Shown in pieces: positions 24,580-36,290 of a stretch of DNA of 64,000 nt. The translations under genes were made by a program, and so were the position numbers. The DNA comes from Dermatemys mawii (taxonomy: Eukaryota > Chordata > Testudines > Dermatemydidae), in assembly GCA_007922305.1 (NCBI GenBank), contig ML677374.1, positions 6,681,619-6,745,618 on the forward strand. The letters are read 5' to 3'. Under the pieces are notes generated by a model that worked only from the letters and a program-made list of their open reading frames with translations, searched no databases and was not told the DNA's origin. The number at the start of each line of letters is the position of its first letter. Within the stretch, counting starts at the first letter, position 1.

Positions 24580-26045
24580 CTGAAAGGGAAAGGAATTCAC
24601 AAACCATGTCTCACTATGAGTTTGTCATAACCTGGTAAGTCTAGCCAGTTACCACAAATTAACATCCCCAGTAAGTCATATGGAAAAACAAGCTAGTCAT
24701 GCCAATAGCAGATGAAGTGTGTGCATGCAAGGGAGCAAGATGCTACACATGCACCATGCCTGGGAATGAGAAAACATCAGCTTCCTCCAGCATACACTTG
24801 GGATGTACCCGAGAAACTCATTTGGTGCCTTGGCTTTTCAGATTTTTTGTCGCTATTCTTTTCTGCTCATCCTTCAACCTGGCTTGATCGTCATTGCTGG
24901 AGATCTTGGTAAATGTGGTTACAGTGGAGTGAAAAGACCAAAAGCCAGATTGGAGTATGGCATTGAGTCTGCCTAATGTCTTCTCCACAGATTTTACTTC
25001 AAAATCCACTCTTCCTACTGGACATTTGCTAAAATTGTGTTCTTCACATCCACACCTCTCAATCATCCCTGATTAAAAAGGTAACTTCATCCACATTAGT
25101 ATCAAATTTTCCACTGTCCCCTACAAACCTGGCATTATCCCACTGATTATTATTGGCAATAGTCAATGCTGAATAATGAAAGTGACATTATGCTCTATAC
25201 ATTTTAAAGGAAAGAATTCCACTACCTTTCAGACAATCCAATTCCAGGTCTCAAAGGATCTTTAGGTTATGAGACCCAACTTAAACAGAAAGAAGAGATG
25301 AGTTCTTCTTCCTTTCATGCTTACCATAACCCACTGAAAAGCATTCCTGCAAGAAAAGCTCACAAGACAGCTTCTTATACATGCTGAGCTATTGGGCAGA
25401 TGTTTAGTAATGTTCCGCCTAATCCTTTAGAGAGAGCCAGCCTGTAGGTACATGTTCTCCACACTTTCATTCAGCTACAAGTCAGGAAAATGTCCCCCCA
25501 CTATGAATGTGTATAAAATATTTAAAAATTGGTAAGCTTTTTCCTATATATTTATATTAAATGGGTCTTGCAGGAGGTTCGATTTGTGCACCAACTCTGT
25601 ATGTGCTACTCCTCAACTTTAGGGGTCTTAAGCTCAGAGGATAAAACATTTGCAGGCAGCAAAAGCTTCTCCTTAACAGAACAGCATTTTAATAGGAAAT
25701 TGAAAAGGTGACATCAGCAAACCAGGTGCAAACAGAAAAGCTCCCGTGCTTGGGATTCAAACCTAATCCTATGACCCTGGGTGTGTAGCCCTCCCCTTCC
25801 CCAAGGCATGCTCTCTTTTTTGGAAGCTGAGTTAGATTTAACTCCTTGTTCATTGGCAAATAAATTACAGCCGTCATAAGGGATTATAGATCCCTTCCAA
25901 GAGGCTAGGTTTGCATACAAAACCAAAGTCACACATTATAGGGATTCCACATGAGACACTTGTAGGACCAGCCCTCTACAGAGCACGGAGGAGGGTTTTC
26001 ACAGTGAGCTAGTTCCATATTCTAAGCACTTTCCTGGCTACTTAC
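24580..26045 (-). other. ACACA: ACACA intron between coding exons 13 and 12
   Basis: 1.47 kb. I recognise no repeat family, RNA gene or additional exon here on either strand. Confidence 0.6.
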
Positions 26046-26209
26046 GAGATGGCTTCCTCACGGTTCTCTCCCCAAGAGAAGCAGTGACCAAACTGAGAGT
26101 CAGCAAATTCGTGAAGCCCCCCTGCAGCAGCGACACTGAAATAGCCCCAGACGTTCTTATTGCTGCGGAAATTCAGTTCTTGGACTGTTCCGGAGCTGGG
26201 CTTAAAACC
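26046..26209 (-). CDS. ACACA: ACACA coding exon 12 (residues 518-572)
   Basis: Acceptor CCTTGTAG, donor CATCTC/GTAAGT; 164 bases, 54 codons plus two bases. It encodes [25 protein letters not shown], then the conserved [19 protein letters not shown], the region that in bacterial biotin carboxylase carries the biotin-contacting arginine. A 5S-derived SINE lies in the intron just upstream in the gene sense (about 26.34-26.59 kb). Confidence 0.96.
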
Positions 26210-26339
26210 CTACAAGGAAATATATTAAATGGTTACACACCCCAAAGGAAAAGTAAATGGTCCAGGAGTAGTATGCACTTGTCAAAAAAACCACACACAC
26301 AACTGGGAGTTGCTTAGGCTACAAAGATTAGCAGCGTCT

Positions 26340-26590
26340 CGCAGTACTGGGATATCACGTGCTAGTTAAGGTCAGGCTGCATCCACATTGGGTGGGAGAC
26401 CTCCAAGATAAACTCAAGTGTTGTAGGAAGTGATGTAAAATATTCAATACCAATGCACCAGCATGGGTCTACAGAGTGCTGTGATGCAAGAGATGCCATC
26501 CTTGAGAAATGACAGGAAACCAAGTTCCTTTCCAAGGTCTTTGTGGTCATTAACCTCTTAACTGTTAACCAGCTACTGTGCACAGACAGA
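26340..26590 (+). repeat. 5S-rRNA-derived SINE
   Basis: 'gctagttaaggtcaggct' followed by 'ttgggtgggagacctcca' and 'gtgttgtaggaagtg' follows the 5S rRNA internal promoter and 3' half (GCTAAGCAGGGTC...TTGGATGGGAGACCGCC...GTGCTGTAGG). The downstream body 'gcaagagatgccatcctt' and 'tgtggtcattaacctctt' matches the shared core seen after 5S heads in SINE3-type elements (for example AmnSINE and Deu groups). Diverged and not a 5S gene. Confidence 0.65.
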
Positions 26591-26894
26591 CATACTTTGT
26601 GTGAGAGAGCAAACAGTTCAGGAGCGACAGAGTTCAAGATCCTGAGGCACTTTTGACAAAGAGTAAGAAAGTATTATTCTGATCGGGAGGCGGGGAAGGT
26701 TTTATCATACTATATAATACTCTCGCTATGGCTAACCACAGACAAAAAAAGGATTTCTCTCTCAGCTCACTTGAATTTAGTGCAGAAAGTTCTGGGTTTG
26801 ATCCTTGCTGATGACTGTGTTTGCAGGACCATGGCTCATTAGAATGACACACCAATACTATAGAAATAACTGAAACACTAAGTGGAGCTTTTAC

Positions 26895-27056
26895 CTCATC
26901 TGGATTTTCACTGGTGATACGAGCAGCTATCACATGACCACGTGGACAGGGGACGTGGGCTGAGTTCTCAAAATCAATGGGTACATCGCCCCAAGGAGAC
27001 ACGCCATACATTACTCGGATATCTTTGATCCTGTGAAGGGGAATCCCCATGGCAAT
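26895..27056 (-). CDS. ACACA: ACACA coding exon 11 (residues 464-517)
   Basis: Acceptor CCTATAG, donor GATGAG/GTAAAA; 162 bases, 54 codons. It encodes [18 protein letters not shown], the WGD loop and [17 protein letters not shown], the arginine-containing strand equivalent to RGHAxxxRIxxE of bacterial biotin carboxylase. It belongs to the C-terminal biotin carboxylase lobe. Confidence 0.96.
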
Positions 27057-28676
27057 CTATAGGAGAATATAAAATACAGTTAGCTAAGTTTTACTTCTCA
27101 CATAAGTTCCACTTCCCTGAACCTTCATGAGTTCATTACACTCATCTTCAGTGGTAGCTGGACACTGGTAGTATATACTACTGTGATTCTAGGGCTCTCT
27201 TTCCAGGCATAATGTCATAATTCTTTAACTCAGGATGCACCCAATAATAATGTTTTCCACCTCTTCACCTGCCCATCTCAAAGTGCTTCACGAAGAAGGA
27301 TGAATGTCATCTTTGTTTTACCGCGGGGGAAACAGATTCAGAAAGGAAGTCATTTGCTCAAGCCGACACAATGAGTCAATGAAACAGCTGGGAATGGAAT
27401 TCAGATGACCCGACTCCCTGTCCTGTGACTTGGTCACTGGCCTATATCTAAAGCTATCCTGTCTATCTGAACTATACACATTTCATTGGAATCTGCAATA
27501 TAGTCAAGACAGAGAACATGCTCTTCGTGTAAATCCAACATACTCCAACTGAAACCAGAGGGCTAAATCTGGTTGGCAGAATCACAAAACATGAGGCTTG
27601 TGACTGCTCTCTTCCAGTAACCGCAGATTGAGGACAAAGTTGATTAACTGTGGTGTCTTCCTGCCAGTGAAGTCAAACAAATAATTACTGTTTATCTACC
27701 AGGCAAGAGGTAAGAAAGACAGCAAGGAGCATTTATTAAAATGTATATGCCACTATAGATTCTGGCATGTTACCACCATGGCCCTAACCATGTCACTAAA
27801 TTTGAGCACGGCTGCATGTGGAACAGTTACTCTAAACGTATTACGGCAGAGAGGCTGGCCTGATCGGCATAAGTTTCAGCATCCTGAGCTGCTCCTTTTG
27901 GCAAAAGGATGCTTGACTTTAAAAGCCAATGATGTTCAATTGTTTTTCTAGGTGATCTTCCATAACTGCGCATCTCTGAGCATTCAGGCATGTGAAACAA
28001 TAAAGCCTCCCTTATAAGGCAGGAATTTTTACCAGGAGCTGCAGGAATACATTTTACTGCCTTTAAAAAGCCACAATAAAGATGCCAGGAATTACCAGAT
28101 TCACTGGGCAGTCTGGAGAAAGGCCTTGCAATGGCTCCCATTTCTGGGAAGCCAGGGAATAGATACCGAGAAGCTCTGTGCTCTCATACGCTGTGCCCGT
28201 GAACCAGTTTGTTTATTGCATAGAAGCTTGTTGAGTATTTGGATGAGGAAAGTAACGATTCCACTTTGGGGGATATTGAATATCAACGATGGTGTTACTG
28301 GATAATGTTGCCAGCAATTTAAATATTTCTTAACTGGACATAAACAGCAATTTGAGGGAGGCACTACTGGGTTAAAATTATTAGAGACCAATTTTCTTAT
28401 GAGTATTGCATTTAATAGTCCTCTTGTTAATAAGCCAAGAGGCTCATGCTTTCCCTGTCATATCAGTGACTTGATCACTAACTTGTACATGATTCATCTG
28501 TAACAACACTGTGGAGCTGAACACTGGGAGTGACCCAGATAGGAGTCCCCCTACTCAGATTCCAGTGGAACCGGTTATTTGTGCTCAGACCTCTCCAAAA
28601 CCCCAAGCTTTGAATACCTTTAAATGCCTCCACACCGAGAAGCTCTGTGCTCTCTGAAGCCTGTGTTGTGACTCAC
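27057..28676 (-). other. ACACA: ACACA intron between coding exons 11 and 10
   Basis: 1.62 kb. Contains the reverse MIR-like SINE at about 27280-27450. The rest shows no recognisable element. Confidence 0.6.
27280..27450 (-). repeat. MIR-type SINE fragment
   Basis: Reverse-complement MIR phrases: 'gggggaaacagattcagaaagg', 'tttgctcaagccgacacaatgagtcaatgaaacagctggg' and 'ccgactccctgtcctgtgactt'. Moderately diverged. Confidence 0.6.
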
Positions 28677-28847
28677 CTGTAACTGTGCTGCAGGCAGGTT
28701 GACGTCAGCCACCATCTCTGTGCAGGGGTGCTCCACCTGCAGCCGGGGATTCAGCTCCAGGAAGTAGAAGCTGCCCTCCTGGCTGTAGAGATATTCCACT
28801 GTACCAGCGCTCACATACCCCACCATCTTGGCAAGCTTCACTGCACA
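28677..28847 (-). CDS. ACACA: ACACA coding exon 10 (residues 407-463, catalytic)
   Basis: Acceptor CTCCTAG, donor TTACAG/GTGAGT; 171 bases, 57 codons. It holds the metal and catalytic cluster: Glu424 in GTVEYL, then [10 protein letters not shown] with Glu437, Asn439, Arg441, Gln443 and Glu445. Arg441 is the annotated active-site arginine of human ACACA, and its number is the same here. The exon ends [15 protein letters not shown]. Confidence 0.97.
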
Positions 28848-29621
28848 CTAGGAGAGGAGATAGAGAAAATGTTTAGCCCACAGAGATCATTGTCAATCAT
28901 CATTAATTCCACTCACCCCATCCACATTCTTACTGGAATTCTAGAACGGCCACAATCCCGTGACAAGTACAATAAGGGCATTTCTCTGAGCAATTTCTGG
29001 GCTTCTTCAGTAGCGCTTCAGGAGGGGATTTTTGCACTGGATTTTTGTTACCCTGGTAAAATGTATACAGTTGGAATTTGTCAACTTCCTATTTCTCTCT
29101 GTGAATGTGTCCATACATATTCAAAACATCACTGACCACTTAGGAGAATTAAACATCATATGTCACAAAAATGTTTAAGTTATATGGGCCCCTTTCTGAA
29201 AAATGGATTACACGTGGCAGATCACGGGCTGGGGTGGGGAAGTATTGTATACACACCCCATATAAAACAAACCCACCACCACATAAGTACAGAGCCAAAC
29301 ATTCAAAGATCTCAAAGAATTTGACAAATTTTTCAGACACATTCACATGCTGTATACTCAGGATCATTTCTCCCACGATTGAAATGCAGCCACTTCTGGG
29401 ATGGAATGCTGCAGTTTGACAGTACACACAAACAGTTCTGGAAACATGAGTGCTAATCTGTACATACTAAGATTGCAACGCTGGACCCTGTGTTGTTATT
29501 TGAAGAGATTGTCACCATTCTTGTTTTTTTGGACTGTCAGAGAACTGGTTCCTTCTGCAAGCAGAGTATCACTTCTCTTCACGAAAAACAGGGAAAGTGG
29601 AATTCTCAGAACCACACGCAC

Positions 29622-29831
29622 CTGTTCCATATGCTCAAACACCACTGAGGTAGCAATAGTTGCAGGGGCCTCTTCAATGATCTTCTGGTGCCTGCGCTGC
29701 ACTGAGCAGTCACGGCCAAAAAGCGAGATGGCATTGCCGTACTGATCCGCAAGGATCTGCACTTCCAGGTGGCGAGACTGCTTGGCGAGTCTCATCACAA
29801 AAATCGGCGAGCCCGGCACTTCAGCTTGAAC
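29622..29831 (-). CDS. ACACA: ACACA coding exon 9 (residues 337-406, ATP-grasp core)
   Basis: Acceptor GTTGTAG, donor GAACAG/GTGCGT; 210 bases, 70 codons, the longest exon of the set. It encodes [15 protein letters not shown] and [17 protein letters not shown]. By alignment to bacterial AccC, His357, Gln381, His384 and Lys386 correspond to the nucleotide- and bicarbonate-site residues His209, Gln233, His236 and Lys238. All are present. Confidence 0.97.
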
Positions 29832-29999
29832 CTACAACAGAGACAACATCATGCAAACCAACTCTCCTTCCTATTCTGATGCAAAGTCGAGCTCCTTCTT
29901 TAACTACCTTTCTGTAAGAGGCTGTTAGTACTGTAGATTACTGGCACAGAGTCTCACCTGTAGGACCAAAAGTTAGAAATCTGAATGCTCTGCATTTTT

Positions 30000-30195
30000 A
30001 TTTCCATCTGAGAAACTCAAAGCACACTACAAACATTGATGAACTAAATGCTACAGATGGAGAAATGGAAGCACAGATGAAGTAAGTATCTTGCCCAAAT
30101 CACAAAGGAAGTCTGTGGCACAGCTGGGAATACCACTAGATCCCAGAACATCTGATTCCCAATTCTGTACTATTGCGACCAGACTGCTATGTCGC
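30000..30195 (-). repeat. MIR-type SINE fragment
   Basis: Reverse MIR phrases 'gatggagaaatggaagcacagatgaagtaagtatcttgcccaaatcacaaag' in pieces, then 'ggcacagctgggaatacca' and 'ctattgcgaccagactgcta'. Confidence 0.6.
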
Positions 30196-31133
30196 CCTTT
30201 TAAGCTCTAGCCCCAGGATATAATATTAGTGGTGCAGAATCAACAGTCTAATCAAACCTTATAGGAGGCATAGGAATGTGCTGTGATGAAGAGTCAGACA
30301 TAGTGACTTTAAAACAGACCATTTAACCATTTCAGTGCTTCCTAACACAGCAGGTATATGCTGGTAAAATTCAGCTCCAGCAGTGCCCCATGAGTCTATT
30401 GGAGCCTGATGGAAATGCTGTCCTGCCATTGGAATGGCAATAGGTGAAAGAACACCGCTGACATCTCTTACAGCATGGAAACGACAAGGGAACATAGCAG
30501 TGAAGCATTTGAACTGAGACACCAATCTAGAATAGCTAATGCAGCAGATACTAACCCCAGAGCACTGAGTGCAATAATAAAAAAAAAACAAAAAACAAAA
30601 CACAATGCTTCACATAAACAGACATTAGGTTTCTGTCGAAGACTCGTGTGTTTTCTAGGGGAAGAAATGACTAGGATTTGCCCTGGGCATTCATTGCTAG
30701 GACTATCCTGTGCTCCAGTGGTATATAATTACAGTACAACTTCCATTAGCTAAACCTCACTTACCCACAATTCCCCATTATCTGAAACAGGGACATGTTC
30801 CCCAGCATCTGTTAATTACATTTGGAATTCCCTCTATTACCAGAAATCACAGCAATCACACACAGCACCACCCAAGATATTTGGTTAACTGGTTTTGTAT
30901 TGGAGTTACTATAGTCTTCACTATATGGGCATTCTAGTGATATAATCATGGCTATACTGCAAAGTTTGGCAAGACCCCAACAGTTCAGAGCAGCAAGACA
31001 GGTGTTGACAGAGAATATAGTGCATTTATGTCCCTTAACATTCCCCGATAAGCTCCTGCTGAACTGTGCAGAACATCTACGGTGACCTCCACATTAGACA
31101 CCAGACAGCATAAATGAATGGGAAGAGAGTTAC

Positions 31134-31244
31134 CTGTCTAAAGAGGTTGGGGAAGTCATCCGCATTGTTAACTTTCCTGATTCCTTTTCCTCCTCCTCCT
31201 TCAGAGGCCTTGATCATCACTGGGTAGCCAACTTCTTCAGCTGC
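31134..31244 (-). CDS. ACACA: ACACA coding exon 8 (residues 300-336, glycine-rich ATP loop)
   Basis: Acceptor ATCTTCAG, donor AGACAG/GTAACT; 111 bases, 37 codons in phase 0. It encodes [21 protein letters not shown]. Lys311 and the glycines at 315-318 form the ATP-grasp phosphate-binding loop. [16 protein letters not shown] follows. No substitution at any family-invariant position. Confidence 0.97.
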
Positions 31245-31374
31245 CTGAAGATGGAAAGAGAAAAGGAATAAGTACAAAAGCTGTTTAGTAGCCTATGAAA
31301 CAAGTTAGTGATCTCATCCTTTTTCACAGTTTCAAAAAGTTTACGGTCAGAAGGGATCAGTGGATCATCTAATC

Positions 31375-31720
31375 CAGAGATCGGCAGCCTTTGGCCCAGG
31401 GCCCACCAGGGAAAGGTCTCTGGCGGGCCGGGCCAGTTTGTTTACCTTGAGCATCTTCAGGTTCAGCGATCACAGCTCCCATTGGCCGCAGTTTGCTGCC
31501 CCACGAAAATGGAGGCTGCGGGAAGAGCGGCCAGCACATCCCTCAGCCTGCACCACTTCCTGCAGCCCCCATTGGCCTGGGACGGCAAACCATGGCCGGC
31601 AAACCATGGCCAGTGGAAGCTGTGATTGGCTGCACCTGCAGATGCTGCAGGTAAACAAACTGGCCCGGCCTGCCAGCGGCTTTCCCTGGCAGACCACGTG
31701 CCAAAGGTTGCTGATCCCTG
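31375..31720. mobile_element. Non-autonomous hAT-like transposon (346 bp)
   Basis: Terminal inverted repeats are CAGAGATCGGCAGCCTTTGG on the left and, read from the right, CAGGGATCAGCAACCTTTGG. The flanks are 8-bp near-duplicates ATCTAATC (31367-31374) and ATCTATTC (31721-31728). An interior GC-rich body contains two internal copies of the 'ccagtttgtttacct' / 'aggtaaacaaactgg' and 'cccattggcc' motifs in opposite sense. Two overlapping open frames here are by-products of this repeat. It lies in the ACACA intron between coding exons 8 and 7. Confidence 0.85.
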
Positions 31721-32171
31721 ATCTATTCGGACCCTCCTGCATGTCACAGGCATTTATAACCTCAATAACTTCAATTAAACTAAAGTACTCTAGTTCTCAG
31801 GAGATTAAACTGTTGTCTACCACAGTCACAGAAGGAGAGAGACTGCGGCACCCGGATCTCTTCTAGTTCTAGAACTGAAAAGGAGCCCTTGCTGCAGTAC
31901 AGTTTTGTACCCATCTGCCCTTTCTTGCTCCTAAATTTCAGGCATTAGTGCACTTTCGAATCTGGTTCCACCCGGAAGTAGAATATCAGATCTCTCACCT
32001 GACAGAGAATCCTGTTCAGAGGACTTTCAAGACCCTGTTTTGCTGAACTGAGAAGTTTGAATGCCTGTAGGGAATCAAACCTCCAGACTCTTGAGGTGTG
32101 TACCCATCACTAGCTTACATAGCTCTGTCTAAAGTGGGCCAAACCAAAGACACCAAGTAGTATCCACCTAC

Positions 32172-32278
32172 CAGCAATCCATCATCCACATCTTTCACAT
32201 AGCCTTTTTCATACAGCTCCTGGGGGACACTTAAGATACGCTTCTGAAAGTCGTTCTCCTGCCAGTCCACTTGGAGGC
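32172..32278 (-). CDS. ACACA: ACACA coding exon 7 (residues 264-299)
   Basis: Acceptor TATTTTAG, donor TTGCTG/GTAGGT; 107 bases. It encodes [36 protein letters not shown]. The last codon is CTG (Leu299) where human has Gln; the change sits directly at the donor, which has T instead of the usual A at position -2. The phase is intact, so I see no reason to doubt the exon. Confidence 0.95.
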
Positions 32279-32919
32279 CTAAAATACAAACAGCCTCCAT
32301 GGGGTAATGGAACATTGCACCTTTCGCGTGCATCACCTTGTCATTCCCCTATACGTCTAAGCAGGGCATTTTGGTTCTAGGTGCAGCAATAGAAACAAAA
32401 AATAGGAGACAAAGGACAGGGGAGCTTTGGGATGTGGGGAACCAGCTGCCAAACTGACAGCCCTAGAAAGTGAAGTCCTTTCTCCACAGAACAGGTATAA
32501 CGGAAGCAGTATCAGCACCAGCATCTCAAACCTAAACTGGAGGGAGAAACAGACCAGCCTTTACGAGCTCTTTGAAATCAAAAAGGCAGCTTCACCCCAG
32601 TTACATGCCTCCTGAGTAGGCCAGGTATGCTAAGTATAGATAGCAGGAACATGAGGGACTGAGAGTTACAATTAAAATGAACGAAAGTTCAGCTTTTTAA
32701 AACATGGATCATTGGCCAACCATCTAAGGTATATTCTGAAGTCACAGTCTACACCTTGGGTCGCACAGGAATTGTTATGCCCATAGAATCACATACAGCA
32801 CATGGGTCATCTTCACAGGAGATTTTTCAATGCACTGATGTTTCCTAACTTTCGGGGTGCTTGAGGGAAAGGCAATGTAACAGTAATCTTTATGATACAA
32901 ACAAAGATCAGTTTCTTAC

Positions 32920-33018
32920 CACTTCCGCTCCATGGGAGAGTTGGGATGCCTGCAGTCTGGGCCACTATCGAGGATGCAATTTTATCTCCTAAAGCCCACA
33001 TGGCCTGGCTTGGGGGCC
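32920..33018 (-). CDS. ACACA: ACACA coding exon 6 (residues 231-264)
   Basis: Acceptor TTTTGCAG, donor AAGTG/GTAAGA; 99 bases. It encodes [24 protein letters not shown] followed by IPTLPWSGS, leading into the ATP-grasp subdomain. GPP..AM...GDKI.S...A is the family signature that precedes the ATP lid. Both split end codons make glycine with the neighbouring exons. Confidence 0.96.
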
Positions 33019-34687
33019 CTGCAAAAAACAAATAAGACTCATGAGGGAGATTACTCAGAGAAATCAGGCACCAAAGAAGATCCAATAGGGTATAGGTTAT
33101 GCTAGGTGGATAAGAAAATACTCTGCTAATGACTGTCTCTTGGAATGGATACCATGGGCCAGATCCCGTGGTGGTGTAAATTAGCATTGCTCTGTTGAAG
33201 CCAATGGAGCTATGTTAATTTACATCAGCCAAGGATTAAAAAACAACATTCAAATTTACTGTATTGCAGGTTCTCTGAGAAGGAAAAATTAAACACTACA
33301 GTAATGCATCCTGATGGCATTTCACAGCAGCAGATGTGTGTGCATATACAAACATGCTATTGAAGGAGAACAACTTTCAAGAACCACTACCCTCACACAC
33401 ACTCCTCCAACAGGGTCTGGTGTCTACTTGATCAGTCAATTCCAATTAGCGTAACTGACATGACTCTTTTCTAGAATGGTAATTCAGTTTCCTATTTAAA
33501 GCTCAGTTCTGCACACCTTACACAGGCAGAACTTGTATTGACTTTACTAGGAGCTTTGATTGCATGGGATTACATCATCTGATGGATAAGAGTTTTAAAT
33601 TAGAGGTGGGCTTATTGTCAAGCTTTACATCCAGACTTCCCTGAAGGTCAAAGGTGTTCTCTGTGGTTTTGTTTCAGATTATCAGAGAGAAAAGACCAGT
33701 CCCAAAGTTCAGAACTGGGTATAAACATCCCCAAAGTAGAGGGTTGGATTGAACGTGTTCAGATCAGGACTTTCAGTCTGGGCACTCGGATCAAAGTTTT
33801 ACCCAATACTCAAATCCTAAAATAGTCTATTTCATCATGTGACTTCTGGTGCAATATAGTGCATATCCTAAACAGTCAGGCATTGAGTTACCTGTAATGT
33901 TGGCTAGAACGCAAAACCCACCTACATTCTGATCTCAACTCTACTTCTTCAACAAACCCTTATTACAAACTCAGTCTTTAAATTCATAACCGAGATTTTT
34001 TTCCTTTTTTTCCTACTTTAACAGCAATGTTTTCTAACCTCCTATCTCAGCCTCCACCTGCCACCGCTCCATTCTGCAGAGCGGAAAACCCCCCTATCCC
34101 TGAACCAGAGAACCTGACAGTTTTTAAGAAGTTCAGTTCAAGACACATAAAAGATTTATTTTCTCCCAGCAGTTGTCTCCAATAAAGAAAAAACTATAAA
34201 TTTGAAGAACTGGCATTAGAGGTGGGAGTGAACTGTAACCAAATACCCCTAGACTTTGGCAAATTCCAGATTCAACTTAGTCAGCTCAGGCCTTTCCCTA
34301 ATAAAAACCAGCCATGGGCTGATAGGAGCCACAGAAGATCCTTGTAGATGGCAAGTTCTATGAACCTGCATGGCAATAAATGAAGTGATGAGGCTCTATA
34401 GCACTTTCATCTCCCAATCTTAGTCCTTATACTGACCAAATCTTCTCTAATCCACCAGACTGTTATCCAGCCTTTTCTTATAGCCTTCAATGAATAGGTC
34501 TAGACTACATCATTAGGCAGTGTGTTCCATTTCCCAAGGTGCACTCTATCAGTCCTGCATTTGTAAGCTTTAGATTGTTGCGCTTCATTTTAGGTCCTGG
34601 ATTTTCTACCTCTCCAAGACCAAGTTTATAACTGAGTAGATGGCACTGGGCTGTGAGAAGCTGCAGGTCAAAAAGGAATGTCCTTAC
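33019..34687 (-). other. ACACA: ACACA intron between coding exons 6 and 5
   Basis: 1.67 kb. A fold-back unit sits at 33156-33237; the rest is unremarkable AT-rich intron. Confidence 0.6.
33156..33237. repeat. Fold-back unit of the GGCCTGAT family (copy b)
   Basis: 'gggccagatccc', 'tggtgtaaatta', 'gaagccaatggagct' and 'ttaatttacatcagccaagga' form a palindromic hairpin of about 80 bp. Half-sites TGGTGTAAATTAGCAT and ATGTTAATTTACATCA are inverted copies of each other. Confidence 0.6.
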
Positions 34688-34769
34688 CCATGAAGGCAAT
34701 TCCATTTTTGTGGAGGAGTTCTGGTAGTTTGGGGTTCTCAGAGGCATGCCCCCAGCCAGCCCACACTGC
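34688..34769 (-). CDS. ACACA: ACACA coding exon 5 (residues 204-231)
   Basis: Acceptor CTCTAG, donor ATGG/GTAAGG; 82 bases, 27 codons plus one base. It encodes [19 protein letters not shown], the conserved biotin carboxylase GxGxxSE-type motif, then HKNGIAFM. Human has Leu where this has His in LLHKNG. Confidence 0.96.
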
Positions 34770-35253
34770 CTAGAGAGGAATACAAAGCAATTCATTCCTT
34801 ACCATTGCAAAAGGAATCAGCAAACAAAAAAATTTTTTTTTTTTTAAAAAAAATCAACTGGATGCTCTGAGTCTTTCCTTTCTTCGCGGAAGAAGTTTTA
34901 ATCTCATGTCATTCACACACCAGATAGTATACCTGGCATAATTCAGACAGCGCGCTGCATCTCAAAGACAAGTCCCCAGAGAACAACATGACAAGAAACT
35001 TTTGAAGAGGATTGAAGGGCAGAGTTGTGCTACATGGACCCGCTGCAAGTATTTACATCTGGAAAATCAGCCCCTTTTCACTGCTCAGCACCTTCATTGC
35101 TCCGATGATTTTATAATTACCAAGCAACCTGCCAGTATTCCCCAGACTATTTCTCTGACCTTACTTTCCTCAGATGTGGCTCATCATTCACTGATAGGAA
35201 AAACTGCTTGATTTTGCCTTTTAATTCTAAATTCTATCTTTGCCCCTTCTCAC

Positions 35254-35363
35254 CTGCACTGGAATCCGTTTAGCAATATCAAGAATGAGTTCCACATTTG
35301 CATAGTTATTGTTGTTTGTTCCTCCTGGCACTGGGACATAGTGATCTGCCATTTTAATGTACT
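35254..35363 (-). CDS. ACACA: ACACA coding exon 4 (residues 167-203)
   Basis: Acceptor TCCACAG, donor GTGCAG/GTGAGA; 110 bases. It encodes [15 protein letters not shown], an asparagine-rich NNNNYANVE turn and [12 protein letters not shown], part of the N-terminal biotin carboxylase subdomain. Residue 182 is Thr in PGGTNNNN, where human has Pro; otherwise the segment looks unchanged. Confidence 0.96.
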
Positions 35364-35589
35364 CTGTGGACACAAAGGGAGTTACATTTAGGACACCTCC
35401 AAATGGCAACATTCAGCCTTAAACCCTAAAGAGTTTGCAGCTTTTACTTCCATCAACTCAAGAAGCACTCAGATTTGTCGTAATAATAATAAGCACCAAT
35501 ACACAAATTTTACAGAGAGATTTTATCTTCTACGCATTTCACAGATGATATTAATCAATGTATCAATCATTTAAGCCTCCAACCACCCC

Positions 35590-35760
35590 ATAAAGTAGTT
35601 CAGTATTACCCCCCCAATTTAAAGACAGGACAAGGGGAATATCGAGGCTAAATGTTTTGACTGAGGTCATGCAGGAAGGCATTGGCAGAGCCAGGGATTG
35701 CATCCAGGAACCCTAGCTCCCTGCTTTGATTACTAGATCACATTGCCCTAATCACCTGTT
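35590..35760 (-). repeat. MIR-type SINE fragment
   Basis: Reverse MIR phrases 'ccccccaatttaaagacaggaca', 'ctgaggtcatgcaggaagg', 'attggcagagccagggattg' and 'ctccctgctttgattactagatcacat'. Confidence 0.65.
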
Positions 35761-36290
35761 CCAACAGCCAGACCATTCTCCTTCCAAAAGGAGGCCCTCA
35801 AAGAGGCTTCTTATTCACAGCTTTCTGCATTTTTAAGGCAGAGAGAAAATTAACACTTCAGTGTAACTTTGTGAGTCTACAATGCACTCAGCTTAACTCT
35901 TTGTACTGAAGGCAAATGCCAGTGATCTCAAAAGGCCTGCTGGTTTAAGACAGAAAACAAGCAGTTGTTTAAGTGTCTCTACACTTGTGTCAAATCTAGG
36001 AGTGTAAAGGCAAACAGAAACCAGGGTCTGAGAGGGGAAATATCCCCATCAAAATCTGAAATGCTTTAAATCCATTACTCAAGAGCTAACTCAAAAGATC
36101 ACCTGACCGGGGCTTTGCATTCTTTATAGTTTCAGAAAAAAGCGTTTAATCTCCTCCCAAGTTAACTTATCACTCAGTGGGTGAGCAAAAATACAAGCTC
36201 TGTGCTCACGCACATCATCACGCATATTGCCCGTGAATAAAGTTTTGAAGGGAGGAGGGGCATTTTCCCTAACAGGTCATTACAACTCAC

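Noticed and set aside
26340..26460. 5S rRNA gene
   Set aside because: Only the internal promoter and 3' half are recognisable, with many changes, and SINE body sequence follows.
31360..31866. Plus-strand open frame of 168 codons
   Set aside because: Most of it lies in the GC-rich hAT-like element; overlapping frames on both strands are by-products of that repeat.
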